In this document: positions 24,090 to 35,074 of the stretch, in pieces
Numbering within the stretch: the stretch's first letter is position 1
How the letters are laid out: each line of letters starts with the position of its first letter
Source: Isoetes taiwanensis
Lineage: Eukaryota > Streptophyta > Lycopodiopsida > Isoetales > Isoetaceae
NCBI GenBank assembly: GCA_021234155.1
Contig: JAJEKV010000036.1
Location: forward strand, 12,851,426-12,915,425
Direction of reading: 5' to 3'
Length of the DNA stretch: 64,000 bases
Made by a program: the position numbers and the translations under genes
Notes under the pieces: model-generated
What the model saw: only the letters and a program-made list of their open reading frames with translations
The model's database searches: none
Told to the model about the DNA's origin: nothing

Positions 24090-25300
24090 TTATGGCTGAT
24101 GTGAGAATCCAAACTTCTGGTTGGTGAAGAAAGGAGAGAGAATTTGAGGAGGAGGAATGGATAAACCAGGGCTTGGGGGCAGTTGAAGAGGATCAGTAAA
24201 GGAAAACGGAGACCGCGCCAAAGCGGCAGGAGGCAAAACAACAGAATTAGCAGGAGATTTAGGAAACCATGGATTTTCAAATTTGGAACTTTGGAAGTCC
24301 AAGCCAGGCCATGTCATGTAGGAACTATTTGCCATGTGAGGGCCATTGGAATACATGCATGGGAAACTAGTGTTGTTCCTCATACCCTCCCCTAAAGGAA
24401 GTGATGCCAGCATCCCTGCAGGATCAGACCTGGTTGCCATAACTGAGGCTGCTGCTGGCAGGGGATGATTGTGAGTGCCCTCATATGTGGTTATCAGTAT
24501 CGACATATCCTCTGCACATCTTTGTACCTGCAGTTACATCTCAAGCATTACACAAATATTTTTCCTGGTTCAAATAACAACCTTCTGTTCATTTCATTTC
24601 ATCACATCACTCTGCTCTACCTGCTTTCTCACAGGACATCCTGCTGCTGCAGTGCACCTATAATATGCTCGCGGGCATGGATTTCCTTTTGCCAACTTCT
24701 TACCATACTTCCTCCATTGGCAGCCATCATTCAACTGTAAAAGTAACCAAAATAGCCTTACTTATCATCTTTATTTCTTATACATTGCACGCATTGATCT
24801 GTTAACAATACCAACATGTGGTTTCATCTGATATCAACTAAGATAAATAGACAATAAAAAACTAGGTTCATATGATCTTACATAAAATGAATAAGCATGA
24901 TTTTAACTTACAGTTGGTGCATCCGATCTTGCACGAACTGATACTCGTGCTTTTCTGGCCCCTTGATCTGCAGATTCAATGTGGTCCATGTCTGCCACCC
25001 TTGCTTTCTTACATGGTGCGCGACTCGACCGCCTCCTCTTCCACACATTATTACCATTGCCTTCCTCATAGTTGCTTCTAGGTTTAGACAAGTTAGATTC
25101 AAGCTTTGAATATGTGTCTTCTTCTTGTGAACACTTCTTAAAAACCGCACTCTTTTGTCTCATCCATGCCTTGCACGGGCTCTATATTCCCCTCCTGGTC
25201 TTGCCCCTTGTTCCCACTCTCGAGGTGCATTCATGAAGATCCAGATGACTCAACTTCCTCTTGCAGCCGGATTTCATACCCCTCGCCAAAAATACATTGA
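24090..25300 (-). CDS. WRKY transcription factor, group IIb, 3' exons
   Basis: Three exons are clear on the minus strand. The first (ending 24912, donor ACT|GTAAGT) encodes a basic KRRRSSRAP region and [14 protein letters not shown]. The second, 24734-24621, encodes [12 protein letters not shown] through CPVRKQ. The third, 24527-24090, opens [20 protein letters not shown] and ends FGFSHQP. The zinc ligands are C-x5-C and HNH, and the intron sits exactly at the VQR position typical of groups IIa/IIb. The signature is WRKYGKK rather than WRKYGQK, which may change W-box affinity. Upstream of 25163 the frame needs a one-base change in a T run (25135-25142) to continue, and a TGA lies near 25232. 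The gene is either slightly damaged or has sequence errors. It is probably a nuclear DNA-binding regulator of stress genes, by family. Confidence 0.85.
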
Positions 25301-25374
25301 ATTATCCTTCTAACATGCAAACCTGGATTGAAGTTCTGAAGCTATTGCATGTTTTATAGTAGACATTACACTAG

Positions 25375-27042
25375 TGCACCCGAATCAGTATTTGTAGACT
25401 TTGATATTCATTTGAGATGCGCTGCAATGATAGTTTAAGATTCTTATTCTCTTCTAGAGTTTTGCTAATCTCCAAAGATGGTGAAATCTATCATGTAACA
25501 TCAAAGTGTAAGTCAGCCCTTCCAAACACCATAACGGAGAAAGATTCTTTGAAAATTAAGTTTCCTACCTCTCTCTCGAAGATTAATATCAACCCGATTC
25601 CTAGAAAAAGCGTTTTCTTTGTATAAGCTCATACTTGAGAATGTTTGCGGATAAGAGCTAAGCCAGTTGAGGGATCCGCGAACAAAAATGAAATGGAAAA
25701 CAAAGTAAACTTCAAGATCTAGTTTCAGTACTTACAAGATGATTTGCTTGATGCTTTGCAAAGACAATATGTTGTCTCATTGTTTGAGATGTTCAAGCCT
25801 AATTCCGTGCTTCCAATGTCATTTTGCTTAGGACCCAAGGGAGCATCCTTAAACCCTCGCATTGTTCAATCCTCGAATGCAGTCCAAAAAGTCATAAGCA
25901 ACCCCGTCTTCCATGTAAAAAGACGGTGTTCCTCAATTTTATGACCGTAGATGAAATCCAACGGTTCAAATAGCTTCCACTTGTACAAAAATCCCACTTG
26001 GCGGCAACGTGGACACTCTAAAATTGCTTCAAAGTGTCAACTTATGTTTGTGCAAGCGTGCACCGAATCAGTATTTGTAGACTTTGATATTCATTTGAGA
26101 TGCTTGTGCAATGATAGTCTAAGATTCTTATTCTCTTCTAGAGTTTTGCGAATCTTCAGCATGGTGAAATCTATCATGTAACATCAAAGTGTAAGTCGCC
26201 TTCCAAACACCATAACAGAAAGATTCCTTGAAAATTAAGTTTCCTACCTCTCTCAAGAAGATTAATATCAACCTGATTCCTAGAAACAAAGGCCACAACT
26301 GTTGATAACCTGTTACTTGGAGAATGCCGCAGATAAGAGCTAAGCCGTTGAGGGATCCGCGATAAAAATGAAATGGAAAACAAAGTGTAAACTTCAAGAT
26401 TTAGTTTCTCAGACTTACGGTATGATTTGCTTGATGCTTTGCAAAGACAATATCTTTCTCATTCTTTGAGATGTTCAAGCCTAATTCCAGGCTTCCAATG
26501 TCATTTTGCTTAGGACTTGAAGGGAGCATCCTTAAACCTGCCTTGTTCAATCCTCGAATGCAGTCCAAAAAGTCATAAGCAAGCCTTTGTCTTCCATGTA
26601 AAAGACGGTGTTCGGACTCGGTCCGTCCCCTTGAACCAAACAGAGGTTTCCAAACATGGGTTGGATTCAAAACGCTGAAACTGAACACACAAAACCCAGA
26701 AACATCCATGCTGGGATTTTCGCCATGATCATGATCCGCAAATCTCCTGAAAGATACCTCTAATCCTGCAACTAACAACCCTAGTTTTACAAAATTAACA
26801 TCTTTTACGAATGGCCAAAATGCCGCACCAATTTGATTTGTGTTCTCTACGGATCAACTTCGATTCACAATTTTGCCGTAAGGCGGTCTTAACTTCCCAA
26901 GACGGCATATGAACACTCTGGAATTTCCCTGAATTTTTATGACCGTAGATGAAATCCAACGGTTCAAATAGCTTCCACTTGTACAAAAATCCCACTTGGC
27001 GGCAACGTGGACACTCTAAAATTGCTTCAAAGTGTCAACTTG
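25375..27042 (-). repeat. Tandem duplication of the WRKY gene 5' part
   Basis: Two copies lie head to tail, 25375-26045 and 26058-27042. They share a block with TCAGTATTTGTAGACTTTGA at their left end and GGTTCAAATAGCTTCCACTT at their right end. The left copy lacks about 300 bases. On the minus strand, 25385-25480 encodes KTLEENKNLKLSLQRISNEY and then QSLQ, a leucine-heptad coiled coil as found N-terminal to the WRKY domain in group IIb. The right copy has the same exon with small changes, and upstream of it a candidate first exon (26410-26790) ending LELGLNISKNEKDIVF with a GTAAGT donor. Confidence 0.7.
26401..26790 (-). CDS. Candidate 5' exon(s) of the WRKY gene
   Basis: An ORF of 125 codons ends at CATACC|GTAAGT (donor at about 26419). 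It includes GRQRLAYDFLDCIRGLNKAG and ends GSLELGLNISKNEKDIVF. The first ATG in another frame gives a hydrophobic MAKIPAWMFLGFVC start that soon hits a stop. Its place upstream of the coiled-coil exon suggests it belongs to the WRKY gene, but no WRKY-specific motif is visible. Part of the corresponding sequence is deleted in the left duplicate. Confidence 0.35.
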   Translation of the reverse strand, partial: VKLGLLVAGLEVSFRRFADHDHGENPSMDVSGFCVFSFSVLNPTHVWKPLFGSRGRTESEHRLLHGRQRLAYDFLDCIRGLNKAGLRMLPSSPKQNDIGSLELGLNISKNEKDIVFAKHQANHTVSLRN

Positions 27043-27060
27043 TGTTTGTGCAAACGTGCG

Positions 27061-27086
27061 AAATAATAATAATAATAATAATAATT
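27061..27086. repeat. (AAT)n microsatellite
   Basis: About eight AAT units. Confidence 0.9.
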
Positions 27087-27526
27087 AATTGTACCATCGG
27101 ATGTACCAACTGGATGGTTTAGATGAGCAAACCACTCAGCATTACATGACGTGGCCTCGGACGTCATTGATTGACATGAGCCCGCGTTAGGGGGCCATCC
27201 CACCATCGAAATAGGAGGAGGAGGAGGCCTTTCGAACTCTGCTCCAGAAGACGTTGTAGCCCTTTCCAAACCAAAACCTCACCTCAGAACCTTACCTAGA
27301 TGTATTTCTATTCCAAAACCTTATAGCATCATGCCCCATGAGATCATCACCCTTCAAGTTGGACAATATGACAACTAGATCGGTATGGAGTTTTGGAAGC
27401 AGCTCTGCTTGGAGCATAGCATTAAATGCGATGGTATTCTCGAAGATTTTGCTACCAAATTAATCCTCTTCCGCATAGCCTAACCATAGTGCGTGTAAGG
27501 GCAAAGCACACTACCCAACGGGGCTA

Positions 27527-28144
27527 TCCTGAGCAAGAGAAACTCTGAGAAATACTAGATTTTTGGGATAGGAAAGGATTAAGAATAGGATTAGGTAGGA
27601 ATTCAAGGTCTCATAGAGGATTTAAAAGCTATCTCCATCAGTCAGATTATATGCCCAAGCTTTATCTGATAGAATATTGATAGGAAACTTTAAGATAGTT
27701 TCAAAGGTAGCAGCAAGGACTGCATTGCAAGTCATGTAGTAGATGTCAGATTGCAGATATGTTCGTCCAGAAGTTACTATAGCATTCGCTTTTGTCAGGA
27801 TATTGGTCCCAAGGCCTAAACCGCCATGTTTTCCCTTAACAAAGGCCGCCAGTTTATATAGAAGTCGATGCCTTCGAAGGAAAAGTGTCGCTACCTTAAA
27901 ATATGATTACTTGAAGCCTGTCTTTGTCACGTTGGGCTCACGTGGACGTAAAAATTTATCTTATCTTATCTTATAATACCTTTGGTATTGGGTTAATTTA
28001 GACATCCCTTTTTAATTCCAATGGTCAGCACGAACTTAGCTTAACAATTGGGTACTTCACTTAGATATTTGGGTCCAACGTTTGGCAGAAACTCTCTTTC
28101 TCTTTCTCTTGCTTCCCATAGCTGCTTCCCTGAGCACCACCATA
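27527..28144 (-). repeat. Diverged LTR-like repeat, left copy
   Basis: Matches 36465-37033 in the same orientation over about 600 bases with many differences. Shared words include CCCAAGCTTTATCTGATAGA and ATTTGGGTCCAA. On the minus strand each copy has a TATA-like CTATATAAAC, so they look like old LTRs of one retrotransposon reading leftwards, with this copy as the 3' LTR. A gag remnant lies just to its right. Confidence 0.6.
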
Positions 28145-28255
28145 TCAATTCCTCTCCTTCCTGGAATTGATCGTCCTCGATGAAGAAATTGGTTGGCAAA
28201 TTAATATAACCAAGTCCATAGTTACAACCTTGATTGTTCCACAATAAGAAATAAT

Positions 28256-28345
28256 CAAGTCTAGCCTTTTAGGCTAAAAGTTTCTAAGTTCAGCCCTTTA
28301 GGCTAAACATTTCAAGTCCAACCCTTTAGGCTAAAGTGTTTTCTT
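28256..28345. repeat. 29-bp tandem repeat, three units
   Basis: Units contain AAGTYYARCCYTTTAGGCTA. The core AGCC-TTTAGGCT is itself a partial dyad. Confidence 0.75.
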
Positions 28346-28434
28346 ATAATCATACGGAGAATAAGACCAACAACTATGTTGCAGACATAATTGTTGTCTT
28401 AAAATACTCTGTAAACAAGATTATTCCTAAAAGT

Positions 28435-29350
28435 TCACCTACCTCCTCTAAGGAGTTCAAACTTAACTAACAAACTTACGCCTTTAAGTAAGCAATTTGC
28501 CACCTCTGCTTTTCCTTCTGAACTTTGTCCATGATATGAAACTCGTTTGTTCACCTTGGTATTAGGTTCAGGCGGGATTTCCTCTATTTGAAACACTTGG
28601 ACTGGAGCTCCAGTAGGGCAACGATTTGCTCTAGATTCCATTCTGCTTTGATCCTTTTGTTCCTCCCTGGTTACCTCGATCATTTTGGTTTCCTTTTGCA
28701 TTTAATTTTGGGCAGTCTACTTTAAGATGTGGTCTTCCACAATACAAACATCCATTTTTCTTTGAAAAATATCTATATGTTGATTTTCCCATCGTGCTTT
28801 TTGCAAGTGATCCATATTATCTCCCATATTAGGTCTTGGTCTCTTATTCTCTCTCTCTCTCTCTTCTCTTCACTGCCATTGTTTCTACCACTGTCCGTCT
28901 TATAGATCTATTTCTGAGGATAACCTTCTCATATATCATATCTTACCATGCCGGGATTGAGTTTCATTTTCGCTGTTTCAGCTTTTCTTACTGCTTCATC
29001 AATAGTGGAAGGTTTCTGCAAAGCACAGTTTTGCACATAACAGGTCTCTCAATCCTACTATAAATTTTTTTGTTATTTCACTTTCAAACAATCTTCTTGG
29101 TTGCAATTCTCCCATCTAAATTGCAAGATAAGAGAACTTTGAACATAAATAATGCACCGATTGATGTCCCCCCGTTTGAAAAGGTCCCATTGTCTATTAA
29201 GATCTCAATAATAATTAGCATGTAAATTATGCGATTTGAATGCCTATCTGAAATCTGCCTATATTTTCATCAAAGGCAATGATTTCTTTTGGCCGTGACA
29301 CCATATTTTGGCTACGTCTATCAAGTATTTGTCCATTGGCTATAATTTAT
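28435..29350 (-). pseudogene. Retrotransposon gag remnant with zinc knuckle
   Basis: On the minus strand, broken frames spell FIVGLRDLLCAKL and STIDEAVRKAETAKMKLNPG, the usual end of a Ty3/gypsy-type capsid region. A Cys-His knuckle follows (CLYCGRPHLKVDC, about 28720-28760), with one residue fewer between the second Cys and His than usual. A polar linker ORF (28435-28701) follows. Several frameshifts separate the pieces. Protease, RT and integrase are absent, and the fragment abuts the LTR-like repeat at 28144. Confidence 0.55.
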
Positions 29351-29949
29351 GTTCCTCTATAGCTTTTATTCTCTCGAAAAACTTTGCCATGATGCTAGAA
29401 ATCCTAGAAGTATGGGTGGGTTTTGTCTATCTCCTTCATATATAGGCGTTCATTCAACTTTTTATAGCCATTTAATTATTTCTATGCTATGATGGAGGAT
29501 TAATAGCAGGAGGGCTTGCAGGCAAGGGCGGTTGCTGATATATCTGGCAAATGACCATATAATATGGCAGTGTATTTTAATTTTCTCTGGTCTTCTGCAA
29601 AATTTGACGAGGTCGGAATTCCAATATGAGTAGCAGGGATGTTCATGGTTTGGTTATATTGAGCTACATGAATGTTAAATACATTTTGGGCTATTGCATG
29701 GGATATGTTTGAAAGACTTAGCTCTCATACCAATTGATACAAATCATACAGTTTATGGATATAAGATATTCTTAATTGGAATTCAAAGAACAAATTACAA
29801 TTCAACAGGTAAAAGCACGTTGTCGTGTATCAAAAATGTGCATTTTGACGCCACATTTCTGTACCTTCTTTGTGGTAGAATCGGGTGGTGCATAGAGAAG
29901 CAGAGATTGCGGGAGGACAAGTCTTATGACTTGAAAGAGAGGATCCTAC

Positions 29950-30495
29950 ATTGGTCGAGCCAGAACTGACCCTCCAGAAATTGAACCTTCAGAAGACAGC
30001 AGTTTCCAGGCCTGGTTTACTAGAGTTCGTAGAATGGCATTTTTCAAAATTTCAGATTGCATTGTGGTCCAGCATGGTTAAGAGTAATGTCGACTTGTTG
30101 GTGAGAAAGTTGTTGCATGAATATAAGGGCAAATTTCTTTTTGTTTGGAATCAGGATGACTGCACCAACATAAAGTTAAAAGTGGTTAATAAGCCAATTT
30201 TCCTTAAGGACCTGTCTAAAGTGTACTAGAACTACTAGAAATACCAAGTGAAAAATACATCGTTGATAGATGATAACAGATATAACGGTTCTGCCAACCA
30301 AACACTATGATATGTCCAAACAGTTTTGCTCTTGACAGATTGGATACCAATTTCCTTTTGGAGCAAAACCATGGCTAGAAGGACTTCTGGCTGTAGAAAG
30401 TGGGCCTGCTTATACGAAGGAAAATAAAATATGGAACATGTGGGATTCTGAAGAGTCACGCAACTGTATAAAAATTCTCGACAAGTATTTTTATA
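29950..30495 (+). pseudogene. FCP1-like HAD phosphatase domain remnant
   Basis: A frame at 29951-30229 contains RPGLLEFV, FQIALWSSM, FLFVWNQDDCT and KPIFLKDLSKVY, the core order of FCP1/NLI-interacting-factor type HAD phosphatases (family: RPGLxEFL, xGVWSS, xFVWxQxxCT). Downstream, in shifted frames, come LIDDNRYN, resembling the LIDDS motif, and PWLEGLL. The catalytic DxDxT motif expected upstream is not found, and frames change twice. It looks like a degraded copy of a nuclear phosphatase-like gene, possibly captured by a mobile element. Confidence 0.5.
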
Positions 30496-30499
30496 GATG

Positions 30500-31900
30500 A
30501 ATCTTGTAAAACTCTTTAAAATCAAATATAAGTAAAAAAAATTATGATATGTGTTGTACTTTTTCAATTTAAAATATTTGAATGGATTGTGAGCGAATGT
30601 TCTTATGTGTGTTTAGAACTAGAGATGATAGAGCTTCAGCAGTCCCTGTCTATCTAAAGCCACATACACATTTGGAAGTGTTGCTGAGTGGAACTGAAAC
30701 TGTTGTGATTTAGCTCCACCGACATCAAAATTTTGGAAGCTGATACGCAGTGGTTCAATGATCAATTGGTCCTCCTTTTCTAAAGGCGATACTTTCATCT
30801 GATTTGTAATCATCAAGATTGTGGCATCATATGCAGATGTTTGCATATACATGGAATATTACTTGATGCTCCAAGGAATGAGCCATCCCTTTCATTGCTT
30901 TGACCCTCTTTTCTCACTCGACATTGTCCAATGACACAAATAGTTACAAAACAGTAAGGAAACACGTGAATTTGGATAAGTGCCAGTACTTGTGATGGAC
31001 ATCACTGGACCTGTTTTTTTATTGTAAGTCGCGCGTGTCTCCCACAGAGATATAAACCAGGAATATATCACTTTGATAACATGGGCTTGCATGGCAGAAG
31101 CAGGCATATTGAGAGGTTTGTGCTTGCTCATTGCATTTTGTTGTTGTCATATAATCACAACAAACTTTGAATGCAAGTTCCTGGAATGGCTTGGACACAA
31201 TAATTTCAGCTTTACAACATCAGATTTTGTGAAAATTTTCAGAACGCCTTTTCAAACCGATGTCATTCTTGTGGTCCTGCCTTGTGTTTGTTTATGCACA
31301 AATTTATGAGGGGGTACTTGAAAGGAGTGAATATATTCTTGCCTAATCTAGTAAGTTAACTCAAATTCAGCAGACAAACCAATCTTTATTATTGATAAAG
31401 TGTGGTTAACTGCAGGTTGTGGACATTTCAGACCAGGATCTAGTTGACGTGGTGTTTATGCTTGAAATTTTAAGATTAGAAGCAACAAAAGCTGGAAGTG
31501 AGAGGAACATATGTATTGAGAAGTATGTAGATGCATGAGTCACCTCATACTTTCAAATCACTGTATATCTTCCTTATGTACATAATTATTATTGTAACCT
31601 CGATTCATTTGAATGAAACTTCATATTCAATTATATGTTCTTTATCACAAATAAGGCGTTGTGTTCAAAAGAATTCAAGTCTTCAAAAGAAATCAAGACA
31701 AACTCGTTTCCACAGCTGAAGCACAAAACTTCAGATGAGTTCTGAAAATTATAGAATTACATGTTTTATATTTCATCGTCGTCAAAAAGAACTTTGGGTA
31801 ATGTCTATAAAATTTTCTCCTCATCTAAAGGATCCAGCCTATATACAGTCTTATTCTGATGTTTAGTTGGTATTGCACAGATCTGTATTGTGAACACGAT
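30500..31900. other. No recognisable gene
   Basis: AT-rich sequence. Short ORFs at 30619-30852 (minus), 30892-31131 (minus) and 31073-31309 (plus) show no known motif. The minus-strand ORF ending at 30619 has a non-random look (DVGGAKSQQFQFHS) and could be an orphan exon. Confidence 0.35.
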
Positions 31901-33414
31901 GCGCTTAGCATCTTTACTGCAAAGATCATAGCTGATGGTTGGTCGCGCCCTTCTTGTAGTACATACCTTCTACGACACTATCACCGGCGAGGTACCATGT
32001 TCCATTGAGTTGGAATATGCATACCAGAATCCAAAATTCAGCACCCTCATCATTGCCTTTGGGAGTAACGACAACAAAATTATCACCAACTCTAAGTGCC
32101 TTTGCTAACAGCATGGGATTGGAGGAGAACAAGGACTTGCTAGATTTACGGTCCTCTTCAATGTTAGCATGCACATTGGAGGATGGTACAATAACTTGAA
32201 GTTTCCAAGCATCAACATAATCCTTGTTCACACAACTGTCCCATATGCCATCCAAGCAATAGCCGCAAAAGCATGGAAGTCCCCTTGTATGCAATTACAG
32301 AGATTCAGGATTGAATGCATGTCCACAATGGATATGCCTAATGTCCAGAATCCTTTCTGCACCTCATGCTTTCTTTCTATCTATATCCTCCACTTTGACT
32401 TCCCAAAAGAACCCTTTTATATTTTTCTTCTTGCTGGTTTCAGATGTGTTCGTGTGCACCTAGCTACAAAGTAAAATCGTCTAGAAGCCTGAAATTGAGA
32501 TGATGTGACATCTATAAACATATAATGTCTCTTTGGCACCCTTCCTTTCTGCTCTAGATATTTGTGGTGCTTCATGAAGCAATGTTGCACGAACAGAGTA
32601 TCGTGTTCCCTATCATCTAATACATAACAATGTGTTTCCTTCATAATCCCATCTGCCACTGAGTCATACTGATATGTTATTTGAACCAAAATGCTGGTTA
32701 TTGATCCAGCATATCGACTGCACTTCCTCTTGTTCCTTGAATGTATAGTTCTTTGCAAAATCTACTACCGAAAGACATGCATCTGCTGGGAGATTCTAAA
32801 AAATCTCCTCAATTCTTTTGCCTACCATTGGTACCTGAAATTATACAGTGGAAAGATTTTTAGATGCTCTTTCAGTAGAAGCTCCTTGGGTTCTGTCTCA
32901 TTGTACTGATGAGTCAATCTCCTACCAGAACTCGAGACCTTGTCTTTCTCGTAGTCAATGTACTCCCATTTTACTTTCCTGTTACTGCCATTTTCTTCTA
33001 TGGGATAGATCTGAAACTTCTTGATTCCACACAACTCACAATCTTCAAGGATGCACACCTTCTTGTGAAACGCATCTAATTCACTCTTTGAACACAATAT
33101 AAATCTTTATAGGCTTCTTGTACTTGCAACTTTATGCTGGTGTGCCTTGCATTGACCAAGTTCATGTGATCTACACACATCATAGGTGCAAGTACAATTC
33201 TTCGGATGTTTGGTTCTCATCCCATTGAGTCCACTCACTAGCATTTGCATCCCCACGTGCTGGATGTAACAGTAACTATTGAAGTCCTTCAATTTCACAA
33301 CAAACCAAGGTTTTAGCTTCTCAAATCCTCGAAGACGAATCTTAATTTGTGGATGTCGGTCCTTGAACCTCTTGAACAATAGCATCTGCATGAAATGAAC
33401 AGTAAACTATTAGT

Positions 33415-34215
33415 ATGTGTACACCACACCACACCATGCACCGCACCATGCTCCACACACATCATATTCACCAGACTGAGTACCTCAGTGCTGTGTACGT
33501 TACCACATATCACACCACACCATGCACCACACACATCATAACCACCAAACAGACCATACTAAATTCATGCCACACTAACACCATAGAGCACGTACCATGC
33601 ACCACATGCTACACCACACATTCTACATGCCATACACCATCCACCACACATACCATGCACCAAATGTGTGGTGGTAGCAAAGAGTGGTGGGACATGGTGG
33701 GGTGTGGTGGTGGGAAGATGGTGGCGTGTGGTGGTGGGTGGTGGTGAGAGATGGTGGGCTTCAAATGTGGCAGTAATGAAGAATGTGGTGAATGTGGTTG
33801 TGGGAGATGGTGGGCTTGAAATGTGGTGATAAATATGTTGGTAGTCTATGGTGGGATGAAATGTAGTAGTGGGATAGATGGTGGAGTGATATGTGGTGTG
33901 GTGGTGGTGACAAACGTGGTGAACTGTGGTGCTAAGAGATTGTGGGGTGAAATGTAGTGTGGGTGACAAATATGGTGGTGTGTGGTGGTGATGGTGGGCT
34001 TCAAATGTGGTGGTAATGAAGAATGTGGTGAATGTGGTGGTGGGGGATGGTGGGCTTGAAATGCGGTGGTGGTGAATGTGGTGGTGATAGCGTCTTTTAG
34101 GGTGGGGGGGGGTGGATAATGTAGGTGTGGTGAATGTGGTAGGGGCATTGTGGGGGGGAGGGGTTGGGGGAGAAGGGGGTGTGGGGTGGGGGTGGGTTTT
34201 GGGGGGGGGGTAAAT
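33415..34215. repeat. CACCA-rich then GTGGT-rich low-complexity tract
   Basis: 33415-33665 is a C-rich array of ACACCACACCATGCACC-like words. 33666-34212 switches strand composition to GTGGTGGG-like words. The two halves are thus roughly complementary and can fold back. All ORFs here are low-complexity shadows. Confidence 0.85.
34103..34212 (+). other. G-rich tract with G-quadruplex potential
   Basis: Seven or more runs of at least four G lie within 110 bases, the longest being ten G near 34201-34210. This satisfies the G3+N1-7 quadruplex rule several times over on the plus strand. Confidence 0.8.
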
Positions 34216-34516
34216 AAAATAGTGAATCTACACACATCATACGTTTAACATGCACATACCCACACGACACCATAAATATCACGCACCCCACACCACACTA
34301 TACCACACCACTCCACACATCACATCACTTTCCTGTCATATGTGGTCTGTCATAAAAAATCTGCATAGCATGCTCTCATAATATTTCTAAAATTCATACC
34401 CTGATAATAATTACGTACCTTTCCTAATATTAAAAGATCTACTTCTTTACTACTCACTAAATCCTGTCCCTGCACTAGATGTTTAGCATTTTGCTCTCAA
34501 GCTAATTCCGGTAGCA

Positions 34517-35074
34517 ATGGTTAACAGGTTCAGAGACGACAATGGCGTTGCTAGAGTGGACGAGGATGGCCAGAGGTATGCTTTAACCAAGGCCCGTGAC
34601 CTGTCTCTGAAGGCAGATATGCCAAAATCCACCTTCTTTGTTGATTTCGAAGTCATGTTGTCTGCATTCAACAGAGTAGATGTTGGGCCATCAATGGTTG
34701 TTTTTGGGGTCGGAATGACAGAAAGAGAGCTGAAAGACAAGGTCTCTGACCTTATGATGCATGCATCTGCAAAGAGAGGAATAGAATGGCTTAATAGGTA
34801 CTTCGGAATGCTGAATCGGCAACAGAGTGACCTAGTGGCAGGGATGGCTTCACACCACGAGGGGGATGCAAGAAGCTGTGGCAAACCTAATTCTATGCAC
34901 TTCTGGCATCACAGCACAAAGCTTGGATGCTTTATTGCAGAAAACTGTCATTTTGGATGCACCACCATTGGAACCAGTAATACCAGCTCATCCTGTCCCT
35001 CAGGAAATGCATGGGTAAAAAATCTGGGGTACAGAGTCAGAGCTTTCAATGAAAAGTCAAATTTTGTAACATAG
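34517..35074 (+). CDS. Hypothetical protein, 185 residues
   Basis: ATG in the context AGCAATGGTT starts an uninterrupted frame with mixed, protein-like composition. The first 110 residues look like a folded domain (KSTFFVDFEVMLSAFNRVDV, GVGMTERELKDKVSDLMMHA). The last 75 are rich in Cys, His, Ser and Asn. It lies antisense within an apparent intron of the relic at 31926-36240. I do not recognise it. It may be a retroposed exon or a mobile-element ORF. Confidence 0.45.
   Translation: MVNRFRDDNGVARVDEDGQRYALTKARDLSLKADMPKSTFFVDFEVMLSAFNRVDVGPSMVVFGVGMTERELKDKVSDLMMHASAKRGIEWLNRYFGMLNRQQSDLVAGMASHHEGDARSCGKPNSMHFWHHSTKLGCFIAENCHFGCTTIGTSNTSSSCPSGNAWVKNLGYRVRAFNEKSNFVT

Noticed and set aside
33565-34291. 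Overlapping ORFs rich in His, Thr and Pro
   Set aside because: They are translations of the GTGGT/CACCA low-complexity tract in several frames.
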